64,000 nucleotides of DNA from contig DCRZ01000003.1 of NCBI GenBank assembly GCA_002325375.1, positions 127,862-191,861 on the forward strand. The letters run 5' to 3'. The notes under the pieces are model-generated. The model saw only the letters and a list, made by a program, of their open reading frames with translations. It did no database searches and was not told the origin of the DNA. The DNA is from Rhodospirillaceae bacterium UBA1479. GTDB taxonomy: Bacteria > Pseudomonadota > Alphaproteobacteria > Rhodospirillales > Casp-alpha2. The translations under genes were made by a program, and so were the position numbers. Below are positions 17,155-25,485 of this stretch, one piece after another; the stretch's first letter is position 1, and every line of letters begins with the position of its first letter.

Positions 17155-17649
17155 ATGCCTCCATACGAGAATCAGGTCAAAAAATACGAACGTCGTCCGA
17201 CCGTCGGGAACCCGGCGCAGACGGAAGCCTGGGCCCTTATTGAAGCGGCCAAGCGAATGGCCGTCTCGATTGCCTATGACGCCGGCGACGCCAAAGCCAC
17301 CAAGGATGCGCGCAAGGCGTCACTACGCCTGAATTGGCGTTTATGGACGATTTTCCAGTCTGAATTGACGACCGAGCGGTCCGATGTGCCCGACGAAATC
17401 CGGATCAACATGCTGACGCTCTGCAAGTTTGTCGACAAGCATACGGTCGGCGCCTTGGTGAACCCGACACCGGAGGCCCTCACCGTCTTGATCGATATTA
17501 ATCGCAATATCGCCGCCGGTTTGGCGCAAATTCCAGAAGAAGCCGACCAGGCCGAGGGGCAGCCTTCTACCCCATCCAAAGGCTCGGCCGATGCGGCGCC
17601 TGCGCCCGACGGACCGCCGGAACGTCTGAACATCGATACGGAAATTTGA
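17155..17649 (+). CDS. flaF: FlaF, flagellin synthesis/secretion regulator
   Basis: FlaF works with FlbT in alphaproteobacteria to balance flagellin translation and secretion. The start is placed at the ATG giving MPPYENQVKKYERRP. The core matches the family: the NPAQTEAWALIEAAKRM helix, ASLRLNWRLWTIFQSEL (the LNxxLW motif) and NMLTLCKFVDKHTVG. The last 35 residues are a disordered proline/alanine tail not typical of the family, making 164 residues against about 115-130. The partner flbT is 12.5 kb away beside the flagellins rather than adjacent as in Caulobacter relatives. Confidence 0.85.
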   Translation: MPPYENQVKKYERRPTVGNPAQTEAWALIEAAKRMAVSIAYDAGDAKATKDARKASLRLNWRLWTIFQSELTTERSDVPDEIRINMLTLCKFVDKHTVGALVNPTPEALTVLIDINRNIAAGLAQIPEEADQAEGQPSTPSKGSADAAPAPDGPPERLNIDTEI

Positions 17650-17750
17650 TGCCGCGGGCGGCCCGGTCACATCCCGCATCGCAGCCGTCAGCTTGACATA
17701 CCCACGCCCGGACATCCACTTCTCGGCCTCACCGATAAGCACCCCCCATC

Positions 17751-19697
17751 ATGATGAACAAAGACGAAAATACTAAGGATTTCTACGACGGCGTCAGGGA
17801 CGCGTGCCGCCTGATTTTGAACCGCCAGACCCAGGAAGGCCTGGACGCAATCGATGAATTGCAGCGCCAGCGCCCTGAGGCGGCGGAAGTCTCTTACCTC
17901 ATGGGGCTTGCCGCCATAACGATGGACGAATACGGCAAGGCTCTGGTCATGATTGAAGAGGCTCATGACCAGGATCCCGAATGCTACGAGTATTCCGAGG
18001 TCCTGGCCAATTTACATGTGCGCGTCGGCAACCTGAACGAAGGTGTGTATTTCGCCAAACTATCGACGACCCTGGAACCGCACCCTTACGTATTCGACCT
18101 AATTCCCGCCGATATGACGAATTTCTTCGTTTCCCTGGAGCAGGCCGCAGTCCCACGCCATTACATCTACGGCTACGTCAAACTGTGCAAAAGCGAATTC
18201 GAAATCGCGATCCGTGAGTTCAATCGCCATCTCGCGCTCGACCCCCTGTCGATGGAAGCCCACCGGGATATCAGCGCCGCCTATCTGGCGATTGGCCAGT
18301 ACGAGCATGCGATCTTCCACATCCAAAAAGCAGTTGAGCTTGCTCCGGACGATACCTCATGCCATTTCCGTGCCGGCCAGGTGAGCAAACGGATTGGCGC
18401 CCACGATCCCGCCCTCTACCATTTTCGTAAAGTCCTCGCGGACGAGGACGACTCCCTGGAAAGGGCCGCGGCAAGCTACGCCCTCGCACAAGGCCTGCCT
18501 AATTTGGATAAGGCCGCTTTGGCGGAGATGAAGGCCGGTCTCGACCGGATGGTATCGGATGTCGACGCTCTTCCCGAAGAAGCCCAGCCGATCGCGACGC
18601 GAAAAGACCGCATCCACATCTGCTATGTGGTTAACAATTCCTGGCATTACGATGTCGCCTCGCACCTTGAACCTATTCTGCAAACCCATGACCGCAATAA
18701 ATTCGAGGTTTATCTGTATCAACAGAACCAAGGCAGAAGCGCGTTCATCCAGCAGCTGAACAACGCGGCCGACCTTGAACGAAAGCTTTGGGAAGTCGAT
18801 AACGAAATGGCGTCGATTCTTGTCGGCGGTGACGAGATCGATGTTCTGGTCAATATGTGCAGCCCTGAACTGGACAGCCGAGCGACCTTGTTCGCCATGA
18901 CGCCCACGGCGATTCAGGTCGGCTTCCACGGTGCCAATTTCGGATTGGGCGCACCCGGCATCACGCATGTAGTTACCGACCCTTCTAGCGAAGAAGCGAT
19001 GCGCGCCCAGCTTGGTGAAGGACAGTCTTTGATCACCCTGCCGCCCGGCTTGTGGACCATGAAGCCGTCCTACATGCTGCCCGACCCGACGGAATCACCG
19101 GCGGCGAAAAACGGATTTGTCACTTTCGGCGCCCATTGCGTGCCCGAAGAGCTGACGGAATCCACTGTAAAACTGTTCGCTGACGTGCTGAGACGGACCC
19201 CGAACAGCCGTCTGTTGCTGGGGGCCGCCGGTAACTGCGACACCTATCCGGGCCGCCGCTTCAACGATCTTCTGAACGATGCGGAATTGGCCGCCCGTGT
19301 CTCCGTGTGGCCCGACGAGGGCGTCGGTGAAAAGTGGATTCCCAACCCGAATTACTGGCGGGATATCGACATTTTCCTGGCTCCAGGTCCGCTGACGGCG
19401 CCCTTGCGGGCAGCCGACGCATTGTGGATGGGAATTCCAGTGATCGCGCTTACCGGAACGATGCCTGCGGAATGCATGGCAACCAGCATCCTCGCGTCGG
19501 CCGCGAAAATGCAATGGGCAAACAAGGATCCAGAGACTTGGGTCAACACGGCCACTGAGATCGCCTCGGCCCCGGACGCACTGGCCAACCTGCGCGCGTC
19601 CTTGCGCGACGATCTACGCACTAGCGCATTATTCAATCCGCTTGCCCAGGTGCGCGCGCTGGAAACTCTCTTCACGGAACTGGTCGACGCGCGCTGA
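17751..19697 (+). CDS. TPR + OGT-like flagellin glycosyltransferase (FlmG type)
   Basis: A 648-residue cytoplasmic protein. Residues about 30-260 form TPR repeats (clearest: IREFNRHLALDPLSMEAHRD and AIFHIQKAVELAPDDTSCHF). Residues about 285-640 form a GT41/OGT-like GT-B domain with TAIQVGFHGANFGLGAPGIT, VTFGAHCVPEELTESTVKLF, PNSRLLLGA and the acceptor-loop equivalent LRAADALWMGIPVIALTG. This is the architecture of Caulobacter FlmG, which moves a nonulosonic acid onto flagellin serine/threonine while its TPR part binds flagellin. The lysine that contacts UDP in eukaryotic OGT has no evident counterpart in FGAHCVPEEL, which would fit a CMP donor (inference). It follows flaF and precedes the Maf region. 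Confidence 0.82.
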   Translation: MMNKDENTKDFYDGVRDACRLILNRQTQEGLDAIDELQRQRPEAAEVSYLMGLAAITMDEYGKALVMIEEAHDQDPECYEYSEVLANLHVRVGNLNEGVYFAKLSTTLEPHPYVFDLIPADMTNFFVSLEQAAVPRHYIYGYVKLCKSEFEIAIREFNRHLALDPLSMEAHRDISAAYLAIGQYEHAIFHIQKAVELAPDDTSCHFRAGQVSKRIGAHDPALYHFRKVLADEDDSLERAAASYALAQGLPNLDKAALAEMKAGLDRMVSDVDALPEEAQPIATRKDRIHICYVVNNSWHYDVASHLEPILQTHDRNKFEVYLYQQNQGRSAFIQQLNNAADLERKLWEVDNEMASILVGGDEIDVLVNMCSPELDSRATLFAMTPTAIQVGFHGANFGLGAPGITHVVTDPSSEEAMRAQLGEGQSLITLPPGLWTMKPSYMLPDPTESPAAKNGFVTFGAHCVPEELTESTVKLFADVLRRTPNSRLLLGAAGNCDTYPGRRFNDLLNDAELAARVSVWPDEGVGEKWIPNPNYWRDIDIFLAPGPLTAPLRAADALWMGIPVIALTGTMPAECMATSILASAAKMQWANKDPETWVNTATEIASAPDALANLRASLRDDLRTSALFNPLAQVRALETLFTELVDAR

Positions 19698-19802
19698 TCG
19701 CCCTGCCCTTCAATCGGGCACCGGGATAATCAACACGATACGCGAACGGCGCACTGAAGACAGATAGGCGTTCCCGTCGAGACCATCGACGGGGCCGTAT
19801 GA

Positions 19803-20624
19803 TCAGGAAATGATGTTGACTGCGGACCCCGGCGGCGGGGTCATGGGTTTGAGGCTGTTTGCGAGAGCGTCGCTCAGGCCGGAACTGATTTCAAACGAAA
19901 TGGAAATCGCCCGCAACAAGTTACCAAGGTCTGCCTCGGCGGAAGCGATCTCATCTTCGCGCCTGGCCTTTTCCTCGGACGTCAGCTCGATCAACTCCGC
20001 TTCTACATTGGCAAACTTCGATTGAATTTGTTGTTCAACGCCCAGCGTCGTGCTTGCCGTCTGCTGGGATACCGTGATCGCGACGCTGATTTCCGTCTGC
20101 AACGCGGTCAAGGCATCGGAAACGGCGGCATTGTCCGTCAACGCCCCCTCGGTCACTTCCAGAGCCCGGATTGATGCGACGTCTTCCTTCAGACGCTTGA
20201 TGACCTGGGCATCGTTGATGTCCGGATGCGAAAAAACGTAAAGGCGCTCGATCTTATCGGCGACGATGTCGCGCTGCGCCTGGAACGCGGCGACCTCGTC
20301 CGCATCCACGTTCGCATCCGCATTGAAGGTCTGGAACAGGGTGGAGACTTCGTCGAAAATGGTTTCCAAGGCCCCCGCATTGTTCAAATTTCCTTGGCGG
20401 AAATCCTGCAAAGCCGGCAGGGAATCCAGCAAAACCTGCTGGCGCTCGGACAAATCGGTGATCCGCCGCTCAAGCGTCGACGACGTCGTGGAGATGTCGC
20501 CAATCTTTTCGTTGTGACGACCGATCAGCGCGTTTTGCAGCAGGTTGAACTGCAATTCGAAACCCGACCGTTGATTGCGCAACGCCGTGTTGGCGAGAGT
20601 ATATGCAAACGGTGGCAATTCCAT
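19803..20624 (-). CDS. Unknown coiled-coil protein of the flagellar locus
   Basis: I do not recognise this 273-residue protein. It has no signal peptide or membrane segment. It is almost entirely helical: STTSSTLERRITDLSERQQV and NVEAELIELTSEEKARREDE are coiled-coil-like, and a middle acidic part reads FNADANVDADEVAAFQAQRD. The C-terminal stretch is LLRAISISFEISSGLSDALA with a short flexible tail ending SAVNIIS. It is convergent with the FlmG-like gene and divergent from the 815-residue gene, sharing a 198-base control region that holds a GGCA-N5-TGCC dyad. A role in flagellin export, modification or filament structure is a guess from position only. Confidence 0.7.
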   Translation of the reverse strand: MELPPFAYTLANTALRNQRSGFELQFNLLQNALIGRHNEKIGDISTTSSTLERRITDLSERQQVLLDSLPALQDFRQGNLNNAGALETIFDEVSTLFQTFNADANVDADEVAAFQAQRDIVADKIERLYVFSHPDINDAQVIKRLKEDVASIRALEVTEGALTDNAAVSDALTALQTEISVAITVSQQTASTTLGVEQQIQSKFANVEAELIELTSEEKARREDEIASAEADLGNLLRAISISFEISSGLSDALANSLKPMTPPPGSAVNIIS

Positions 20625-20685
20625 TTTGCGTCTACTTTCAATGCGGGGAGATCATCTCCCGAAGCCAAACTCAGAATCCTCACTA

Positions 20686-20698
20686 GGCAAAAATTGCC
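20686..20698. promoter_or_regulatory. GGCA-N5-TGCC dyad between divergent genes
   Basis: GGCA-AAAAT-TGCC lies in the shared upstream region of the coiled-coil gene (-) and the 815-residue gene (+). No sigma-54 promoter with 10-base spacing was found next to it on either strand. Confidence 0.45.
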
Positions 20699-20822
20699 GA
20701 GTAAAATCCATGACTTAGAATATACCACAAACATGCAAATTACGCGACATCGATTCGGCGTCGCGCTTCTGCGGGAGAAATCGAGGTCGCGCCCATTCAG
20801 GGTTCAGAGTAGGATTGATGGC

Positions 20823-23270
20823 ATGACTCCGAACCAACTTGTTGACCGCATTCGGCGTGGCGACGTCGACAACGCGATCACGGATTTTCTGGCTGCGACT
20901 CCCGAAGCAACGCTGGAAATGCTCGCCGTGAACGCCATGAACTGGCAGATGCCCGACGTCGCCGAAGCGATTTTACGCCGGTTATTGCGGGACGATCCGG
21001 AAAACCTGGGGGGACAGCTGACTCTCGCCAAGGTGCTTTACGGTGCAAGGCGGTTTGCCGACGCTCTCCCGCATTTCGAGTTCACCGCCCGGCACATGCC
21101 GGATGATGCCTGGTTCCAATCGGGGCGCCTCTGGGGTTACAGCGTCCTGGGCCGGTTGGATGCGCTGCGCGACGCAATCCTTGAAATAAAGCGGCAAATT
21201 CCGGCCGATCGGCACGTCAACTGGCAGCATGCACGCCAGGTCGAGAACATGCCCGACATCACCGTCCGTACGTTGGCGGCGCGGATCGCCGAATTACGGA
21301 CCCGGTCGGTCGAGGAGCGGCGCACCCACACGGAAACAACCAAGGTCGTCACCTGGACACCGCGCCCAAGAAAGGCCCCCCTCACTGATGGGATCGAACT
21401 CTTCGGGTGGTCCTCCGGCCTTTCCGAAGCGCGCGCCTGGTTCGTTGTCGACGATGCGCACGACATTCCCGCGACCGGCAGAGTACAGGACGGTGCGACC
21501 CTGTGGTCGGCACCGTTCATACCATCCGCCGGAAAGCATCATCGACTGCGCCTTTACCTTGAGGTCGATGGACAGCTCTTTGATGGTGGCGAAGTGACGT
21601 ACAACAGCCCCCAGCGGCAGCCCCCCTCTGCCACGACGGGATCGGCGGCAGAGAACGGCTCGACGAGCTTAATCATGACCGGGCGCGTCGCCGCCACGGG
21701 CGACGCGGCGCAGTACCGGTTCGAATACGGCCGATCGCCGGACGGTCTCGTGGGGAAAACGCCGTGGCGGCCCGTTCCTGGAAAACGCAACGCCCGCTTC
21801 GTCGCATCCCCGGAATGGGCGACGTCGCGCAGCTGGTACTACGGCGCCGAGATGACCTGGATAGACGGTCCTGCGCCGAATTTAACAGTCCATTGGCCCT
21901 TCGCTCAGGATCCAAATCACATATCGGGCATTGGCTTCATGGAGCTGCTGTTTGCGTGCTGGCACAACAGTTGCCAACACGACGGCAACCAAAGAGCACG
22001 GGAGTGGGAGTGTTCCGACCTTCGAGACGCCGTGGTTTCCGTCCGTTTGAATGCCCGCGATCTTGATCCGAAAAACTACCTCCATTGCCTCGGCATCGGC
22101 AATGTATCGACCTATTGGATGTTAAGCGGCCAAGCCGTCGATCTATCCGGCTTGGGCGACGAAGCGACAGAATTGACCTTCACGCTCCCCTCCGACCCGG
22201 CGCAATGGACCATCGCCGGAACCAACCAGATCGAACAACCGGACCATGAGCGCTACAAGTACGGCCCGCTGGATCATGCCTTGGCGCGCAACCAGGGAAA
22301 TTTGGTGCTGATCGCGCCGTTCGGGACGCCCAGCGAAACCACGACAGGCGCGATCTCTATCGGCGAGTGCACCGTTTCCTATCGGGACAACAATATCCTT
22401 CATCCCGACAACGGTGCGGTGCTGATCGACGGTCCGTCACTCTCCGCCTGCGACCCCGCAAACCTGACGAACGGCATTTACGGCGATCCGGATGCGGGAT
22501 GGTTCCTGTGCGGACATCCTGACACGCCCCCGCGGTTTGTCTGGGAACTCGCGGCCCCTCAGGCGATCACCACCTTGGTCATCCACCAAGACCCGGTGCT
22601 TCCGACAACGAAATGCCGGGTATCTCTCAGCGACGGCACAAACACCCCCGATACGTGGCAATTCGATCTGCCGGTGCCTAAAGCGCCCTTCGATCAGCCT
22701 GCCCTGAAGATCGCCGCCTTCGAGGGCTCGGGAACCTATAGCCGGGTTGAACTCGAACTCCTTGAAGGGGCATATCCAGAAGGCCGAGGTTTGCAATCCT
22801 TCGAAATCTTCGCCAAGAACTTCGCGCCGCCACCAAGCGACCTTCCGGCCACCGTTTCCGTGGACATTCAAGGAATGCAGCCGGGCTCAAGCGTGCATTA
22901 CCGGGTCGTCACCCGCACGGATACGGAAACCGCGGCAGGCGAGGTCCAGCGGTTTGATTTACCCGCGGAAAACGGCCCGCCGCTCCTCCACCATGTCACC
23001 CTCTTTGGGGCATCCGGGACCAAGGCAATCTTCCAGGTTCGCGCCAACGCCATGGGTGCGGCGGCGGAACTATGCTGGCGCCTGGATGACGATGACGAGC
23101 ACAGCCTTCCTCTGGGGTGGGAACAAACGCCGGTCCACCGCTATATCGTGCTGCCGAATGTGACGGAAGGCACGCATCGGTTAACCGTTCGCTCCCGAAG
23201 CGCCGCCGGCGACAGCCCTGAAATCGTCCATGAGTGGAATATGCCCGGTCAAAACCAGGATTCGCCATAA
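20823..23270 (+). CDS. Unknown 815-residue TPR/beta-sandwich protein
   Basis: I do not recognise a named family. The start is the ATG giving MTPNQLVDRIRRGDVDNAI, with TAGGAT before it; the frame is open 600 bases further upstream but there overlaps the opposite-strand gene. Residues about 1-130 look like TPR helices (AEAILRRLLRDDPENLGGQL, ALPHFEFTARHMPDDAWF). Residues about 180-520 are beta-rich with many tryptophans. Residues about 525-650 resemble a discoidin/CBM32-type fold (LTNGIYGDPDAGWFLCG, RFVWELAAPQAITTLVIHQD). Residues about 670-810 look like two fibronectin-III-type domains. There is no signal peptide. It lies between the FlmG-like and Maf genes, so a role in flagellin glycan handling is plausible but unproven. 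Confidence 0.75.
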   Translation: MTPNQLVDRIRRGDVDNAITDFLAATPEATLEMLAVNAMNWQMPDVAEAILRRLLRDDPENLGGQLTLAKVLYGARRFADALPHFEFTARHMPDDAWFQSGRLWGYSVLGRLDALRDAILEIKRQIPADRHVNWQHARQVENMPDITVRTLAARIAELRTRSVEERRTHTETTKVVTWTPRPRKAPLTDGIELFGWSSGLSEARAWFVVDDAHDIPATGRVQDGATLWSAPFIPSAGKHHRLRLYLEVDGQLFDGGEVTYNSPQRQPPSATTGSAAENGSTSLIMTGRVAATGDAAQYRFEYGRSPDGLVGKTPWRPVPGKRNARFVASPEWATSRSWYYGAEMTWIDGPAPNLTVHWPFAQDPNHISGIGFMELLFACWHNSCQHDGNQRAREWECSDLRDAVVSVRLNARDLDPKNYLHCLGIGNVSTYWMLSGQAVDLSGLGDEATELTFTLPSDPAQWTIAGTNQIEQPDHERYKYGPLDHALARNQGNLVLIAPFGTPSETTTGAISIGECTVSYRDNNILHPDNGAVLIDGPSLSACDPANLTNGIYGDPDAGWFLCGHPDTPPRFVWELAAPQAITTLVIHQDPVLPTTKCRVSLSDGTNTPDTWQFDLPVPKAPFDQPALKIAAFEGSGTYSRVELELLEGAYPEGRGLQSFEIFAKNFAPPPSDLPATVSVDIQGMQPGSSVHYRVVTRTDTETAAGEVQRFDLPAENGPPLLHHVTLFGASGTKAIFQVRANAMGAAAELCWRLDDDDEHSLPLGWEQTPVHRYIVLPNVTEGTHRLTVRSRSAAGDSPEIVHEWNMPGQNQDSP

Positions 23271-23355
23271 TTTACGCGATCTTAAGGCCGATCGTGTTGA
23301 TTTCTTAGGTTCGAATTCGCATTGTAATGCGCAGTTGAGTCAGGATCCCGGAACT

Positions 23356-25464
23356 ATGGAAATCGATATCGCGACCGCCCCCGACACCAGCGCCGAAAAC
23401 GAGGAAACCTCGTTGTTCGAACGAAGCTGGCTGGTGCCCTCGACGGCCGAGGAGCGTGCCAAACTGCGCGAACACAACCTCAATATCTTCAAGAAAAAGT
23501 ACCCGATCGTTCATGACCGTTTGGTCGGATTTCAACCGCGCTCGCAATTGATTTTCGATGACGACGGCCATCCGGACATGATGTTCGCCGACACCAAGTT
23601 CTACAACGGCGACATTGATAACTTCACTGATCGCCAGTTCGTACAGTACTGGCGCAATCCCAACCGCCTGTCCATTGCGCCACCGTCACCGCAGGCCGTT
23701 GACAGCCAGGTCGCTCGCTTCCTGTATTCCATGCTGACGCGGATGAAGGACGAAGAAGGGATTCAGTTCTCGGTCGGCCGAACCAATACGAACGCGTTCT
23801 ATGCGATCGTCATGGGTATTGGCCTCGGACGTCACATCCCAAAATTCCTGGAAGCCTCCAAATGCCGCAACCTCTTCCTGCTGGAGCCTAATTTCGAAGG
23901 GTTTTACCACTCCCTCGAACTGATCGATTGGGCCGTCCTGATCATGGAGATGCAGGAGCGCAACGGAGATATCTTCTTCTTTATCGGCGGCACGCCGCAG
24001 GACTGGATGGACGGCCTGCGCTACCAAACCCGGGCCACCAATCCTAATTCACTGGATGGGACCTACGTCTACACCCATTACAACAACCCGTTGTTCGTCG
24101 AATTCTCGGCAAAATTCAACAAAGAATCCCAACTTCTCCTGACCGGCCTCGGGTTCTTCTATGACGAACAGATCATGTTGCGGAACACCTACGACAACAT
24201 GGTCGGGCACAGTTCCCGGATATACAAACGCGCGGACAAAGACACCGTTCAGAAAGCGCCGGCGGTCATCGTCGGCTGCGGCCCGTCCCTAGACAAGAAC
24301 ATCGAAGACATCAAACGCATCGCTGACCGGGCCGTGATCTTTTCTTGCGGCTCGGCCCTTGGTCCTTTGATGGATGCGGGGATCAAGCCTGATTTTCAGC
24401 TTGAGCTTGAGAACATCGCCGTCATGCGCGTGATGGAATATGCCGCGGAAAAACACGATCTTTCAGGTATCTGCCTGGTCTGCAGTTCGACCGTTGAACG
24501 GCAGATCAAGGATTTCTTTGACGAGGTCGTGTACTACTTTCGCCCGGCATTATGCCCATATCCTATTTTCTCCGGCGATCCGTCCACCTGTCTGGCCCAT
24601 CCCGATCCCACGGTTGTCAATGTGGGGCTCAGTTTTGCCAATGAAATGGGCTTCAAGGAGTACTACTTCTTCGGCACTGATCTCGGACAAAAGGATAGCT
24701 CCCAACACCACGCAAAATCGTCTTTCCATTATTCCGACAAGGCAAAAGACGAGGTTCTGCAGGTTTTCAGCATCGAGGTCCCGGCCAACTTCGGCGGCAA
24801 GGCAAAGACCAGCCCAGGCCTGTTCTGGGCCCTGGACACGGTGCAACGTTGCATTCTGTATTCCGGTCCGACCAGCCGCTACTACAACTGCAGCAATGGC
24901 GTGCGCATCAACCGTGCGACGCCGAAACTGTCGCGCACGTTGGACCTTCCGGAACTTGAGGTTTCACGCGCAGATACGGTCCGCGCGATCATCGAAAGCT
25001 TCCCCGAAATGACGGAGGAGGAATTCGAAAAGCGCTGGCAACCGGAACGAATGATCGACGGCATCAATGCCATGCTTGACGAGGTCATCGATGTTCATGC
25101 GACCAATGATATCGTGGAAGGCAGCGATCACATGATCGCCGTCGCGCCGTTGTTTTATCAACAGCATGCCAGCGCGTTCGACAACTACGCGGGCTTAGTG
25201 CTGCGCGGTTCGGTAAACCAGGCGATGATCGCCATGGATTACTATCTTTCGCGCATCACCGACGAATCAAAATACGAAATCGCCGCCCAGATCGTACGGG
25301 AAGAGTTTGACAATCTTGCCGAGCGGATGCGCCAAGTGGTCATCAAGCATATCCGTTCCCGGCGTCACGGAATTGATTTGCGCGAAGAATATCTGAGCGG
25401 TGTAGACGACGATGACGGGCTGACCGACGAACAGCGCGAATTGCTGGCGATCCCGCAAGATTGA
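23356..25464 (+). CDS. maf: Maf-family motility accessory factor (DUF115), flagellin glycosyltransferase
   Basis: Maf proteins transfer CMP-activated pseudaminic or legionaminic acid to flagellin in the cytoplasm. The start is the ATG giving MEIDIATAPD. The central DUF115 domain is clear around residues 300-480: APAVIVGCGPSLDKNIEDIK, AVIFSCGSALGPLMDAGIKP, DFQLELEN, and VVNVGLSFANEMGFKEYYFF followed by GTDLG, which echoes the sialyltransferase-like fold. The N-terminal region (FKKKYPIVHDRLVG) and C-terminal helical region are as usual, and 702 residues is normal. This is unrelated to the septum Maf nucleotide pyrophosphatase. Together with the FlmG-like gene it gives this genome two different candidate flagellin glycosyltransferases. 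Confidence 0.9.
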   Translation: MEIDIATAPDTSAENEETSLFERSWLVPSTAEERAKLREHNLNIFKKKYPIVHDRLVGFQPRSQLIFDDDGHPDMMFADTKFYNGDIDNFTDRQFVQYWRNPNRLSIAPPSPQAVDSQVARFLYSMLTRMKDEEGIQFSVGRTNTNAFYAIVMGIGLGRHIPKFLEASKCRNLFLLEPNFEGFYHSLELIDWAVLIMEMQERNGDIFFFIGGTPQDWMDGLRYQTRATNPNSLDGTYVYTHYNNPLFVEFSAKFNKESQLLLTGLGFFYDEQIMLRNTYDNMVGHSSRIYKRADKDTVQKAPAVIVGCGPSLDKNIEDIKRIADRAVIFSCGSALGPLMDAGIKPDFQLELENIAVMRVMEYAAEKHDLSGICLVCSSTVERQIKDFFDEVVYYFRPALCPYPIFSGDPSTCLAHPDPTVVNVGLSFANEMGFKEYYFFGTDLGQKDSSQHHAKSSFHYSDKAKDEVLQVFSIEVPANFGGKAKTSPGLFWALDTVQRCILYSGPTSRYYNCSNGVRINRATPKLSRTLDLPELEVSRADTVRAIIESFPEMTEEEFEKRWQPERMIDGINAMLDEVIDVHATNDIVEGSDHMIAVAPLFYQQHASAFDNYAGLVLRGSVNQAMIAMDYYLSRITDESKYEIAAQIVREEFDNLAERMRQVVIKHIRSRRHGIDLREEYLSGVDDDDGLTDEQRELLAIPQD

Positions 25465-25485
25465 GGCATCCGGCTCCCCGCGCCG

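Noticed and set aside
20226..20822. Upstream extension of the 815-residue gene
   Set aside because: The open frame overlaps the convincing minus-strand coiled-coil gene, and its translation in that part is basic and shadow-like. The ATG at 20823 has a ribosome site and starts the TPR region.
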